DNA of 64,000 bases from positions 14,577,261 to 14,641,260 of the forward strand of contig NC_003074.8 of assembly GCF_000001735.4 (NCBI RefSeq), in the 5' to 3' direction. The notes under the pieces are model-generated. The model was not told where the DNA came from. It ran no database searches and worked only from the letters and a program-made list of their open reading frames with translations. The DNA comes from Arabidopsis thaliana. Its lineage: Eukaryota; Streptophyta; Magnoliopsida; Brassicales; Brassicaceae. The position numbers and the translations under genes were made by a program. The stretch's first letter is position 1. Every line of letters starts with the position of its first letter. This document shows, one piece after another, positions 33,247 through 45,224 of the stretch.

Positions 33247-36200
33247 TCACATCACCTCTATTAATAATCTCACGAATGAGATGATATCGCCTTTGTATGT
33301 GTTTGGATTTCTGGTGTGATCTAGGTTCTTTTGCCTACGCGATGGCACCATTATTATCACAGTAAAGATCAATGGGGCCAGAAATACTAGGAACCACACC
33401 AAGTTCAGTAATGAACTTCCTAATCCAAACACCCTCCTTAGCCGCTTTAGAAGCAGCTATATACTCAGCTTAAGTCGTAGAGTCTGCCACAGTGCTCTGT
33501 TTGGAACTCTTCCAACTCACTGCTCCTCCGTTGAGATAAAAGACAAATCCAGATTGTGATCGGAAATCATCTTTGTCTGTCTGAAAGCTGGCATCAGTAT
33601 AACCACTCACAACAAGTTCCTCACTACCTTCATAGACCAAAAACTTATCCTTAGTTCTTCTCAAGTACTTAAGGATGTTCTTGACTACTATCCAGTGACC
33701 TTCACCTGGATCAGATTGGTATCTGCTCGTCATGCTCAAAGCACATGCAATATCTGGGCGAGTGCAGAGCATAGCATACATGATAGATCCTATAGCAGAA
33801 GCATATGGAATCTTACTCATCCGCTCTCGCTCATCATGCGTCGAAGGACATTGAGTCTTGCTAAGAGTTATGCATTGAGACATTGGTATAAAGCCTTTCT
33901 TAGAATCATCCATATTGAACCTGTGCAAGACCTTATCAATATAAGTATCCTGACTTAGTCCAATTATTTTGTTTAATCTATCTCTATAGATTCTTATTCC
34001 AAGAATATAGGCAGCTTCGCCTATGTCTTTCATCGAGAAACAACTTCCAAGCCAAGTCTTAACAGACTGAAGCAAAGGAATGTCATTTCCAAGGAGCAGT
34101 ATGTCATCTACATACAATACCAGAATTGCGACTCCGCTCCCACTAGTCTTCTTGTAAACACAAGGTTCTTCTTCATTTCTAATGAAATCAAACTCTTTGA
34201 TTGCCTCATTAAAACAAAGATTCCAACTCCGAGATGCTTGCTTCAATCCATAAATGGAACGATGAAGCTTGCATACCTTCCTAGCAGCCTCAGGAACAGT
34301 GAAACCTTCAGGTTGTGTCATGTACACATCCTCTTCGAGATTTCCATTAAGGAAAGCTGTTTTCACATCCATTTGCTAAATCTAATAATCATAATGAGGA
34401 GCAGTTGCTAGGAGAATCCCAATGGACTTAAGCATTGCGACTGGAGAATAGGTTTCATCATAATCAATACCATGATATTGCTTGTAACCTTTCGCAACCA
34501 GTCTAGCTTTGTATATCTGTATATTACCATCCATGTCAATTTTCTTCTTAAAAATCCATTTACACTCTATGGCTTTTACACTATTAGGTAAATCAACCAA
34601 AGTCCATTCTTTGTTTTGTGACATGGATTCCATTTCGGATTTTGCGGCCTCTAACCACTTATCAGAATCGGGGCCCATCAATGCTTCTTCGTTTGACGTA
34701 GGTTCATCACTTTTTATAATAAATAGAGCATGATCATCCGTCACTCAATCTATGAATCTATCGGGTTCGTGACGGTTCCTTTCGGACCTACCTACCTCAG
34801 GTTCCACACGTATAGGTTCTACGACTCTTCGTAGATCCAACGTATGTTCTTCCTGAGAAGTTGGAACATCACCATGTGGTTCTCGAACTTCTTCGAGTAA
34901 TACTTTACTCCCACTAGTTCCTTTTGAAAGAAACTCTCTTTCCAACACCATTTCGAGCAACAAACACTTTCTAGTCAGTTGGGTGGTAAAAGTAATAACC
35001 TTTGGTCTCATTTGGATAACTTACGAAGTATCACTTATCAGGTTTGGGTCCAAGCTTATCAGTAATCAATCATTTGACACAAGCTTCACAACCCCAAATT
35101 TTCAGAAAAGACAAATTAGGAACCTTTCCAATCCATATCTCATATGGTGTCTTCTCAACTGATTTTGATGGACATCTGTTGAGCATAAACGCAGACGTCT
35201 CTAGAGCATATCCCCAAAAGGATGGTGGAAGATCTGTGTGACTCATCATAGATCAAACCATATCCAATAAAGTTCGATTTCTCCTTTCGGACACACCATT
35301 CCATGGTGGTGTTCCCGGAGGAGTGAGCTCTGAAACCATTCCACACTCTAAGATGATCACTAAAAACTTGGCTCAAATATTCTCCTCCACGATCTGATCG
35401 AAGAGCTTTAATTGATTTGCCAAGTTGATTTTGTACTTCATTCTGAAACTCCTTGAACTTTTCAAAGGATTCCGATTTATGTTTCATTAGATAAATATAA
35501 TCATATCTACTGAAGTCATCAGTAAATGTAATGAAGTACTGATAGTTTCCTCTAACACTTGTACTCATTGGCCCACATACATTTGTATGTATAAGGCCCA
35601 ATAAGTCACTAGCCCTCTCATTGTGTCAGTAAACGGAGCTTTAGTCATTTTTTCCAACAAACAAGATTCACATGTCTCATAAGATTCATAATCAAATGAG
35701 TTCAAAAGTCCATCACTATGAAGCTTTTGAATGCGTTTCTCGTTTTTATGGCCCAAACGACAATGCCAAAGAAACATTGGATTCAAGTCATTAGACTTAA
35801 ATTTCTTGGTATGAATGTTATAGATTGGCATGCTTGGTTTAGACCATAGAGTCCATTCTCTAATGGAGCGCTACCATAAAACATATCATCTCAATCAAAT
35901 GAACAACATTTGTTCTTGATCGAAAAGTGAAAACCTTCCATGTCCAAACATGAAACAGAGATGATTTTCTTGTTTATAGCAGGAACATAGTAGCAGTTCT
36001 TAAGCTCCAAAACCATGCATGAAGGCAAAGACAACGAATATGTTCCCACGGCCAATGCAGAGACTTTTGCTCCATTAGCCACACGTAAGTCCACTTGTCC
36101 TTCCTCCAAAGTTCTACTGTTGTTTAGGCCATGCACATATACACAAATGTGAGCACCAAAACCGGTATCCAATACCCAAGGAGTAGAACCAGAAGTAGTA

Positions 36201-36512
36201 ACATTTACGTCTATAACATAGATACCCGAAGAAGAAATCTTGAATGTTTTCTTCTTTTTCCAGATCTTCCAAGTATTCAGGAGGGTTTGATGCATTCAAT
36301 TTGTCCTTCTTAAGGACATCTCGAACTGAATAGGAACTTTGAGGGTTTAACATAACTGTCGGAAAAAAGCATAAATTAATATGATGTTCATAAATTTTAG
36401 AATTCTTAACAATTAAGAAAACTAACACTATAATCAAAACAAATTTTCCTCTAATGAGTACAATGATCCAAGATCCATATTTCACTAGAATCCAAGTGAG
36501 CTTTGGCTCCAC
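33247..36512 (-). pseudogene. Copia polyprotein remnant (protease, integrase, RT, RNase H)
   Basis: In coding order: the end of gag (PPEYLEDLEKE) and protease with WVLDTGFGAHIC (36295-35891); GAG pre-integrase domain with LWHCRLGHKNEKRIQKL and CESC (35831-35650); integrase core with ITFTDDFSRYDYIYLMKHKS and ALRSDRGGEYLS (35601-35155); reverse transcriptase (34744-33900) with KWIFKKKIDMDGNIQIYKAR, MDVKTAFLNGNLEEDVYM and the YVDDILLLGND catalytic box; RNase H with DASFQTDKDDFRSQSGFVFY and WKSSKQSTVADSTT (33640-33470). Stops and frameshifts between blocks rule out a functional polyprotein. The N-terminal gag is missing upstream of 36512. Confidence 0.85.
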
Positions 36513-37580
36513 CCTTGAATATCTAGTTATTTAGGTAAGCAACATCTTGCTAATTATATCCTATATAATTCTTGGTTGTGTATGACATCTAATATCTTAT
36601 CCAACCCTATGTCTCTAAGCCCATAACCGTTTTGATAGCTTAGTCAAGTAAACTAGATTTATTTCATATAGTAACCATTACTATCTGTCTCACTCTTAAT
36701 CAATTGCAGACCGTTGTTTTGGCAAACCCGCCATACAAAAATTTAAGTTTTAATCGTTGATAAAATTGGAGAGACATCAACTTACTTGATATTAGTTGAG
36801 GAATTAATTTTATACCTCAATTTTATATTTAAAAATTTATATCCAATATAAATAAAATACAACTAATATATATATAATATATATTTAATTGAATTATAAA
36901 CAATTTAAGTAATCTTAATTAAATTAAAATTATTAATTATCTAGAAAATTAATTTTATTAAATTTTAATAGATCTAACCATATTAGAATATAATATAATC
37001 GACTTTATCCCGATCAAATTAGGATATAAAAAATTCTCAAGAGTATGATATGATCGAATCAAAATCCATACATAATTATTAGGAAAATTGACTTTCTCGT
37101 TAGAAGATAAATCACAAACCATAGTATATTCGATTATCTTTTTGGTAACAAAAATATATTGTATAAGGAACAATTTCAAATTAAACAAAGATTCTCATTA
37201 TTATCCATAACGTGATATACACATATTATATAAAATATTTAATTCTAATTAAATATCCTATCTACGAAACATGTTTCAGTTCTCATAATCCAATTATGAC
37301 ACACAACCAAACACGATCATTCTATTATAATACTATATTCTATGTGTATAATATTATTCTAAGCAAACATATCTTAAATCAGTTGAATGCAAAGAAACGT
37401 TTTCATACGAGTAAATTAATAAACTATACATCAATTCACGATCATGACATTCACGAGAATGTGTTTTAACAAAACAAAATTCATCAATTTCATTCATGTT
37501 TAATTATATTAATTATTTAATTTTATCGTACTCTTATTAACCATTAACAACTACGAACATAAACACATTCTCTTATTATA
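36513..37580. other. AT-rich leader region of the Copia element, gag lost
   Basis: Gag should lie here in a complete element but no matching frame is present. The sequence is very AT-rich. Frames at 36958-37188 and 37212-37469 have no motif. Confidence 0.45.
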
Positions 37581-37583
37581 ATT

Positions 37584-37725
37584 CTTTTTTTTTTTTTTTT
37601 AATAACAGGAGGTTCTGGGCCGAAGCCCGTAATCCCCCCAGGCCCGAAATCACAGCATATAGTATTAGTTTCGTCCCAAACGTCACTCAAACCGGCGACC
37701 TCTAAGCTTCGCCTAGGGTCTGTTA
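37584..37725 (-). mobile_element. Probable tRNA-derived SINE inserted in the Copia leader
   Basis: On the minus strand a GC-richer body contains GGTTTGAGTGA, close to the polymerase III B box GGTTCGANTCC, with TAGGCGAAGC upstream resembling an A box. It ends GGAGGTT-like sequence, TTATT and an 18-base poly(A) (T run at 37585-37600 on the plus strand). A target duplication is not clear. Confidence 0.45.
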
Positions 37726-37976
37726 TACGAAACATGTACACTTCAAAACATGTGTCTATACGAAGTGTGAAGTGTTATAATTCACACTTCATAAACGTAT
37801 ATCTCATATACGAAACATGTTCTATGTTCTATTAGGCGAATTCGTTTCTACCATGTTTAACAAATTAAATTTCACAAATTTCATCATAATAAACAAATAA
37901 CAATTATTTATCTATATCATAATATAGATTAAACTAGATTCAAATTCAGTATTAAACACATAGGCTCTGATACCAC

Positions 37977-38084
37977 TGAAGGAATTCATACCGATTTATA
38001 AATACTAACAACAAATCCAATTGTCAGGAACTGTGTAAATAAAGAATTAAATCTAGATCATATAGTTTAATATACCTGGATATT
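37977..38084 (-). repeat. Truncated right (5') LTR of the Copia element
   Basis: Matches the first 110 bp of 31659-32315 and then stops abruptly at TATT, giving way to unrelated sequence (GTTGAAGGGCATGAG). Confidence 0.75.
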
Positions 38085-38440
38085 GTTGAAGGGCATGAGA
38101 GAATGAGAGAATGAATATTTACAAAATGAGAAGTGATGAAGTTATAATTTGAAAAGTGTGGGAGTGAATTTTTAATTTATTATGTGTTGAATAAAATGGA
38201 GTGGAAAATAGAATTAATATATATTTTTATGATTTCAGTATTACAAATAAGATATGGGATTTGATTTTTTATTTATTGGATGTTGAATAAATAGAGTTGA
38301 GAAATATAATTAATAAATATTTTTATGATTTCAGTTTTGTATTAAAGTTTGAATTAAATATCTATTAATTATTTGATTAGAAATATTTTTTTAAAAGAAT
38401 TTATATTGCCAAATAGACCAATAAAGAGAGAGGGAAACTT

Positions 38441-38475
<35 letters not shown>

Positions 38476-38500
38476 TTATATATGATAACTCAACTTTTTT
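38085..38500. repeat. AT-rich repeat region with internal duplication and TA microsatellite
   Basis: The block AATATATTTTTATGATTTCAG recurs at about 38215-38240 and 38320-38335 as part of a roughly 110-bp tandem duplication. The distal part matches 31045-31230. A TA-rich microsatellite lies at 38439-38476. Confidence 0.6.
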
Positions 38501-38847
38501 GTTTAGTTTATTTCTGGAAAACAGTTTTAATTATTTTAACTAGAACAAAACAATAATAATCACAACCGCTCTTCTTCCCAAGTTCTCTGTTTTCATAACT
38601 TCCAACGTGATTGATTCACTCCAACTGATTTTCGCAATTACTCACAACTTAAAAGGTATTTGATCAACACTCTTCTCATTTTTTATCTCTCACATTCTGC
38701 AACTTTTTTCCTTCGTCCATCTCAAGCCTGATCAAAAAGCTTTTGTCGAACCAGGTAATATGTTATTCATCAAAATTATTTCATATTTAATTGCTTACAT
38801 AGTCTACACTCTAAAGTTTCATTAATTTCTTTTGCTTGAACAGTATC

Positions 38848-39572
38848 TGAAGATGGAGACTCTGACAACAACGAGCTGATGGAGATCAGGGAGCTGATGG
38901 ATATCAGGAAGCTACATCAAATCTACATCAAACGTCTGAGCTGCTGACATGGACGCGTGAGCTGACTTGGAGGAGCTGGAGTGGTTGATGTGACGAGCCA
39001 AGAAGCTGTGCTGACTTGGCGTGGTGATCAAAGACGAAAGTCGGTTGAGAAGATTTGGTGAATATTCTTCTCAACAAGTTAAGCAAAGAGATAGACTTAA
39101 ATATCAAGGAGGATCTCAAACAAGGAAAGAGATAGGCTTGAATATCAAGAAGGATCTCGAACAAGGAAAAGGATAGGATTGGCGATCAAGAAAGATTCCT
39201 TTAGTGATTCTCGGAGATCTTAGGGTTTAGGGTTCTGGAAAATAAGGTATAAGTATTCTATAGCTAGCGTGGAGTCGCTTTAAGCACTCTAGAATATTGC
39301 CATACGTGTATAGCTTTCGAAGCCTAGCAAAAGCTTAGAAAGTGTGTGTTTGTAATCCCTCCTCTTCACAGGCGTGTGATAAGAAACAGAGGAGTGATTA
39401 GGCTTAGATTTGTTCTTAGTCGGGGTTGATCATTCGGGTAGAATAGGTCAAGTAATTGCCGAGATAATAGAATCCTTGTAAAAAATTTATTATCAATAAG
39501 AACAAGTAAAAAGCGTTTGTTTGACGCGTTTCAAACAAAATCAGCGTGTTGTGTATCCTCTATACCCTCTTA
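38848..39572 (+). repeat. 5' LTR of the Sirevirus-like element, 725 bp
   Basis: Starts TGAAGATGGAG and ends CTCTATACCCTCTTA, directly followed by the primer binding site. It differs from the 3' copy at a modest number of positions by eye. Confidence 0.9.
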
Positions 39573-39644
39573 ATTGGTATCAGAGCAGACACCTGATAAA
39601 AGAATCTGTTAATCTTTTCAACAGGTGAGATCTTGCGACAAGGG

Positions 39645-40661
39645 ATGGAGAAAGCACAACGGTTCGTTGCGATACCTAAGCCACTGAAGCTGGATGCTGA
39701 GCATTACGGGTATTGGAAGGTGTTGATCAGGCAATCGATTCAAAGTATCGACATGGATGCATGGTTTGCAGTAGAAGATGGTTGGACGCCTCCTACCACA
39801 AAGGATGCAAAGGGAGACATTGTCTTGAAATCAAGGACTGAATGGACATCGGATGAGAACACAACAGCCAATCACAACTCTCAGGCGATGTCTGTGATTC
39901 TTGGATCTTTGCCAAGGAATAAGTTCACTCAGGTTCTGCAAGACTCATTCGAAGGCACCAACAATGTGAATCATACTCGTCTGGACATGCTTGCATTAGA
40001 GTTTGAGAATCAGACCATGGAAGTTGAAGAATCCGTGGATGACTTCACCGGCAAACTGAGCTCCATCACACACGAGGCTGTTGTCCTAGGAAAAACATAC
40101 AAGGACAAGAAGATGTTGAAGAAATTTCTTAGGAGTCTGCCAGACAAGCTTCAGTCACACAAGTCAGCGATTGATGTATCTCTGAACCCCTATCAACTAT
40201 AGTCTTATCAGATCATTGGGATGATGCAGGCGTATGATACTGATTCAGTGAACGATGAGCATGGATTCCCTTTGGAGAAAGTCAGGATCCTAATCGAGGA
40301 GTTGACTCTGAAAAGGAAGGGAAATAAGGAGCTCATTTCTGAAAAAGGAATCTTGATGGAAAAAGTTTCTACACTTGAAAAGGAGCTCGGTGAAGAGAGA
40401 ATCAAATCCCAAGGACTGGAAAAACAGCTAGAAGACCAACTGAGAAACATCAAGATGCTGAGTAGGGGGAATAAAGACTTGGATGAGCTCCTGACTGTTG
40501 GAAGAACTTCAAACGTTACTTGGAGTCTTGGATATGATGGGACAAGTTCAAAAGGAGGAACACGTTTTGTCAAGGGGACAAATTCAGATGAAAATCTGAT
40601 GATATCCAACCAGCAGCAGCACACCGCACGGATGCACCTTCGAAGGCTCGAAAGGCGTTGA
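39645..40661 (+). pseudogene. Sirevirus-like gag, one in-frame stop
   Basis: ATG 39645 opens MEKAQRFVAIPKPLKLDAEH, with YGYWKVLIRQSI, the typical DUF4219/UBN2 Copia gag start, then LDMLALEFENQTMEVEESV and FLRSLPDKLQ. A TAG at 40200-40202 (after LNPYQL) interrupts the frame, which continues in phase with SYQIIGMMQAYD and a long coiled coil (LEKELGEERIKSQGLEKQLE) to 40661. Gag proteins form the virus-like particle. The usual zinc knuckle is not in frame; a decayed version (SKKHNRGDC) follows in a shifted frame near 40755. One stop apart, it is well preserved. Confidence 0.8.
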
Positions 40662-42017
40662 CCAGGAGTATGGCTACTCATAACTGGAGACAGTTAAATT
40701 ATCAGGTTGATCACAATCATCTGAGGAGCAGAAGAACATGATGTTGGTTTTGCGGAAGTAAGAAACACAACAGAGGTGATTGTTACAGCTTCCTAAATCG
40801 TGTTACGCAAGTCAGGCACCACAAGCAGCACCACAAGAATGATAAGCAAGTCTACATAAAGAAAGATGATTTTTATCGTAATGGTGGATATTTATGTACC
40901 TTAGTTAAGGTTATGAATAGAGTTGTTCCTGTTAACAACTTCGCTAAGTTTGTTTTTGTGAAGGCAAAGACGAGATCAGAAGCAAGAGTTAGTCAGTCGA
41001 CTGTCAAACAGCTGAGCAGAAGAACGAGGAATTGTTTCTGTAGTAACCAAGGACAGATTACAGCTAGCTGTAACTTGTGTTACAATCGAGTAACTAAATT
41101 GCTGAAGCGAAACAAATATCACAGCGATATTTGTAGATCCAATCGAGATTGGATGAAGAAACATAATGTTTGCCATCATGTTGCTGATAAACAAGGACGT
41201 ACGACCTTCAAAAGTGTGCGAACTGGTGACAACTGTTACATGTGGAATCTATCCAATCCACATTCAAAGCATTTTGTTCAGAGTGGTGTTCTGAATCCGA
41301 AGTGCCTACATAGCCGGACTTGGCTACTGGTAGCAAGGTGCAGCAGTCTGGTAAGTGTTCGAATCATATCCCACATGATGATATGGGAAGGATTCGGGGG
41401 GAGAAAGTTACCAAGCCTGCTGGTGGCGGATGAATCAGGAACTGAATCTGATGGTGTTTATACATATGACTGTACATATCTGGAGTCAAAGTTGACGAGC
41501 CAAGTCTGTACATAATCAAGGGAGTTGTAGTGCATGGATACCATTACAAGAGTCGGATGCAGTGCAAGATTCTGACTGGACTGGATCCGTGGAAGATTGC
41601 TGAAGTACAAGTGGTTGATGCTTCTTCATGGGTAGCAACATGGTCTCGAGGTAGAGTAAGGAGCAGAATATTGTGTCTCTATCCCTTGCTGAAATAGAGT
41701 ACTTTGCTCTAGGGAGTTGTTACACTCAAATCATGTGGATAAAACAAATGGCAGCTGACTATGGTATGATCTCTGATTCTTTACTAATTTATTGTGATAA
41801 TAAGAGTGCATTAAACATAGGAAATTATCTTGTTCAACATTGACGCACTAAGCATATTGATATTTTACACCATTTCATTCGTGAACTTGTTGAGGCGAAA
41901 ATGATAGTAGTTGATCATGTGAGTACTGAATATCAACTATCTGACTTATGTACCAAAATCTTGGAGTTTATTAGCCTCAGTGATCTAAGAAAGTTAATTG
42001 GTGTTCGTGAGATCTAA
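40662..42017 (+). pseudogene. Deleted pol region with RNase H remnant
   Basis: The frame at 40913-41515 retains short gag-pol-like scraps but no protease, integrase or RT motif. From about 41655 to the stop at 42015-42017 the RNase H tail is readable: EQNIVSLSLAEIEYFALGSC, LLIYCDNKSALNIGNYLVQH, then after a stop RTKHIDILHHFIRELVE and LSDLCTKILE. The deletion therefore joins a gag/protease remnant to the end of RNase H. Confidence 0.7.
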
Positions 42018-42911
42018 TCTGTTTCGTGAGATGTGTTGATCTAAGACAGGAACAAAAAATGCAAGAACATGCCATGTAAATCCAAGGATGAATAGAAGAT
42101 CAATACTCTGCGAATAAAGGTGTGTTGAAAATAGCTGCCTGTCATGCCGATTCTGTAGCCAGCCGTAAAAGATTGTCGTCTAACAGGAGGTCAAAGAGCT
42201 GAGGAGATCAATTTATTGTGCAAACCAAACTAAGGGTATCTAAAGCCTAATTTGGTGTCAAGTGACCATCATGCACTAATATCAGCATTTGAGAAGTCAA
42301 GTGATGCTGCTGATATGAAACTGACAGATCAACAGGGATTCAAAGTTTTAAGAAAAAAAGAAAAAAAGAAAGAAAGGAGAACCCTGTTGTATCTAAATCT
42401 GAGGAAGTATGGAAATAAAAGCAGCACACTCATGATTCTTTGAGCAATCTCCAAAGGAAAATTCCAGCTGCCTGTTACACGTTGAGCTGATCTACTGGAA
42501 TTGAAGGCATGACAGTTTGAAAGACTAGCCACTGTACCCAGAGTTGATCTATTAAAGATCTGAGTGGTTATGGTAGCTTCTTGCTGAGTTATGAACAACT
42601 GGTTGGCACGGAACACGGAACGGATTTTAAAGGTATTAAAAATGTTTTGAATCCAACATAGTGTACTCACATGTTTCAATAACTTTCTGGGTCACTAAAC
42701 TCTGTTCATGAGTGAATGGTTGTTCGCTAAATGATTTTTAATCTGAACTATGCTAGCATGTGATGTTGATCGATGGGATGATATGAATCAATGGGATTAT
42801 ATGCAAGTGTGCACTAATGTTTTTGTTTAGTGTTTCAGGCTCTAATTATTTTAGGTATAGCCTAAGCACATTTGTTTTGTAGGCCCATAAACAAATTCAG
42901 CCCATTGCTTA

Positions 42912-44260
42912 ATGTCTAGGTTGGAGGGAAAAAGAGTTAGGCTTTCTCATGTCAAATCAGATCTCCCTAGGGAGTCGTTAACTCGAAGACTTGTGCTCAT
43001 AGAGAATCAAGTTGAAATCTTTCTTGAAGATGAATGCGATTTTCTCTGGACTTCAACGGCTCGTGCAACAAAGATTTGTGACACCGTCGTCAAATCTGTC
43101 AGAGGCAGCCTCTGAGGAGCATCCATCGTAGTGTCTGAAAGCTGAAGAGGAAGAAAATCTAAACAAAGCTATGGTGTTGTATGCTGAGCCCGAACCAACA
43201 TCTCGTAGATCTGAGCTTCCAAACAAGGAGAACCAAGATGAACATGCAGCCGTATCTCCAGAGCCAACGGTGATTGTGGAACTGCCTGACGAGTGTGAAT
43301 CTACTGTTGTTCATGTGCATAGATCTGAGACACCCATTCAAGCTGAGACCAGAAACCAGACTTGTGACCAAGTTCCACCACTCAACAACCAGAACCCTCA
43401 AGTGGTGCAGATCTCTGATGCGTCTGAATCCCCATAAGCTGTTGACTCAACAGATCTGTTTGTGTCCTCCTGTCTGCTGAAAAAGAAACAGTCTGTTGTT
43501 GTAGAGAGGATGAAAATACAGAAGACTAACGAAAAGAAGGAAGCTGTTCAAGTTCTTGTGCAGAAATTGGTCTCCAACGACCAGTGAGGGATATGCAAGT
43601 ATAGACAGGGCTTTGCTTGTGTATCGGATTGCACACAAGTTGTCTTTTGACTTTGTGCGTGACTGGGTGTATGAGTTTTCTCCTGCTAAGATCAATGAGC
43701 TGTTTGGTCTGGAATACATGGATGTTAGAACTCAGCGAATGGAAATTGCAAGAATAATGGATGATGAGGTAGCCATATATCTGACTGATGGCAAAGAGAA
43801 GGCTTTGAAGAAACTTGTGGGGAACACCTTCTCTAATAGTGGCAAAGAGCTGTTCAAACTCTGTTGTACCAACTGGTCACCAACTACTAACGATGCATAT
43901 GCACAACCAGACAGAGCTAAACTTGTGTTCATGGTTGCACACAAGACACCGTTTGATTTCGGGAAGATGGTATTTGAGCATATCATGCAGCTTGCGTTGA
44001 AAGCCGAGGCAAAACTCTACATTCCTTTCCCGAGTCTTGTGTATCAACTTCTTCAGTCGCAGCATCCTGTGAAGGTTCATGATGAGAAGTCAGTGCCCTT
44101 AGTCCAGACTAAGAAGAAGACTGCAAAGAAGCCATCAACACAAGGAGTGCAAACTGGTGACTCCACTAATGGTTCAGGACATCGCAGAGCAATGAAACTG
44201 GCCATTGAAGTTCTGCAGACGGCTTTAGATGCTGGTAAGTGTTTCTCTGTTTTCCTCTGA
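42912..44260 (+). pseudogene. Extra 3' ORF of the Sirevirus-like element with a duplicated plant-transposon domain
   Basis: Downstream of RNase H, frames at 42912-43115, 43171-43437 and 43556-44260 form a decayed additional ORF, in the position of the envelope-like ORF of Sireviruses. The last frame has two copies of one motif: CRNWSPTTSEGYASIDRALL with IAHKLSFDF, and about 100 residues later CCTNWSPTTNDAYAQPDRAK with VAHKTPFDFGK, ending in LPFPSL-like IPFPSLVYQLLQSQ. This resembles the putative plant transposon protein domain (PF20167 type). The C-terminus is lysine-rich (KKKTAKK). Its function is unknown. Upstream pieces are separated by stops. Confidence 0.6.
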
Positions 44261-45224
44261 AATATTATATTTCTAATGATGTTTGTGTGATTTTTGACTA
44301 AGTCATGTACTTAAGCAGAAGGAGATGTGTCTTATTCTGATGATGATGGGGGAAATTGATTTGTGGGAGAGCTTGATGTTGTTTAACGTTTCAAATCTAG
44401 TTTTTGACAAGCTTGTTTTTATTTCAGACCATGCTTTTGTTTTTGTTCTTTTTGAACTGATGATATATATCATCTGAAAACTTGGGTCTGTAATAAGGTT
44501 AACACGGCTACTTGGACGAATCTTATCTTTTGATATGTATGCTAAAAACGTTTCTAGATTTTGTCTTCTTGCTGTGTTTGGGTTTCCTTCTGTTTCATTT
44601 TCAGGTCTTGTCAGGGAGATTGTTTGATTCAAACAGTTGGTAGAAGCAAACCTGGTTTGGCTGCAGTAGTCTGAGAAGTGGTTGGTCATCAAAGTGTTTT
44701 ACGATACACTGATTTCAGGTAAGTGTTTTCAACTACTTATCCTGATGTAGATCTTCTGTAACTAGTTGTTTTTAACTTAGTTGTGCACTCAAGCAGGGGG
44801 AGATGACTCTGGTTTATAGAATGCTTGATTGTGGGGGAGTTAGACAGACTGTTGACTACTTAGTAATGTTCATGGTTGACTGATTACTTGATAAGTATTG
44901 TTGACTAATTACTAGTTGAGTAGTGTTCACTGTTTATGGGGGAGACTTGTTTGAATTTGATTCGTTTTAAGTTTAGACATAGTTTCGCTGCCTGTTGTTA
45001 GAGGAGTTCGTTGTTAGAATTCTTCTGAGTGATGTGAACGGTTAAGAACTTGATTTCCGCTGCTATTGATGTTTTGCGTTCTTAACACAGTTCTGATATG
45101 AACAAGCTTTTATCTTTAGCTAGATATTGCTTGTTCTGTTTCTTTTTGGTTGGTTTGTTTAGTGTCTTTTCAGGTTGAACCAGAAGGATGCTTGAGTATC
45201 AAACTAAGTCAAAAAGGGAGAGAT
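44261..45224 (+). other. 3' noncoding region with repeated polypurine tracts
   Basis: No ORF is supported. Purine tracts of the form AGCAGGGGGAGATG, GTGGGGGAGTTAG, ATGGGGGAGACTTG and AAAAAGGGAGAGATTG recur; the last directly precedes the 3' LTR. Confidence 0.65.

Larger units (their letters stand above)
31659..38084 (-). mobile_element. Copia-type LTR retrotransposon, decayed, one LTR truncated
   Basis: Read on the minus strand. The left (3') LTR is 31659-32315 (TGAAGGAATTC ... CATTCCCAACA), preceded in element sense by the purine tract CAAGTGGGAGATTG (revcomp of 32314-32327). The right (5') LTR survives only as 37977-38084, next to a tRNA-Met-type primer binding site (revcomp of 37964-37975, TGGTATCAGAGC). 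Between them lie remains of protease, integrase, reverse transcriptase and RNase H. The U3 and most of R of the 5' LTR are gone, so no promoter remains and no target duplication can be assigned. Confidence 0.85.

Noticed and set aside
43171-43719. Minus-strand frames across the Sirevirus extra ORF
   Set aside because: Antisense shadows of the plus-strand ORF, which has the recognisable domain.
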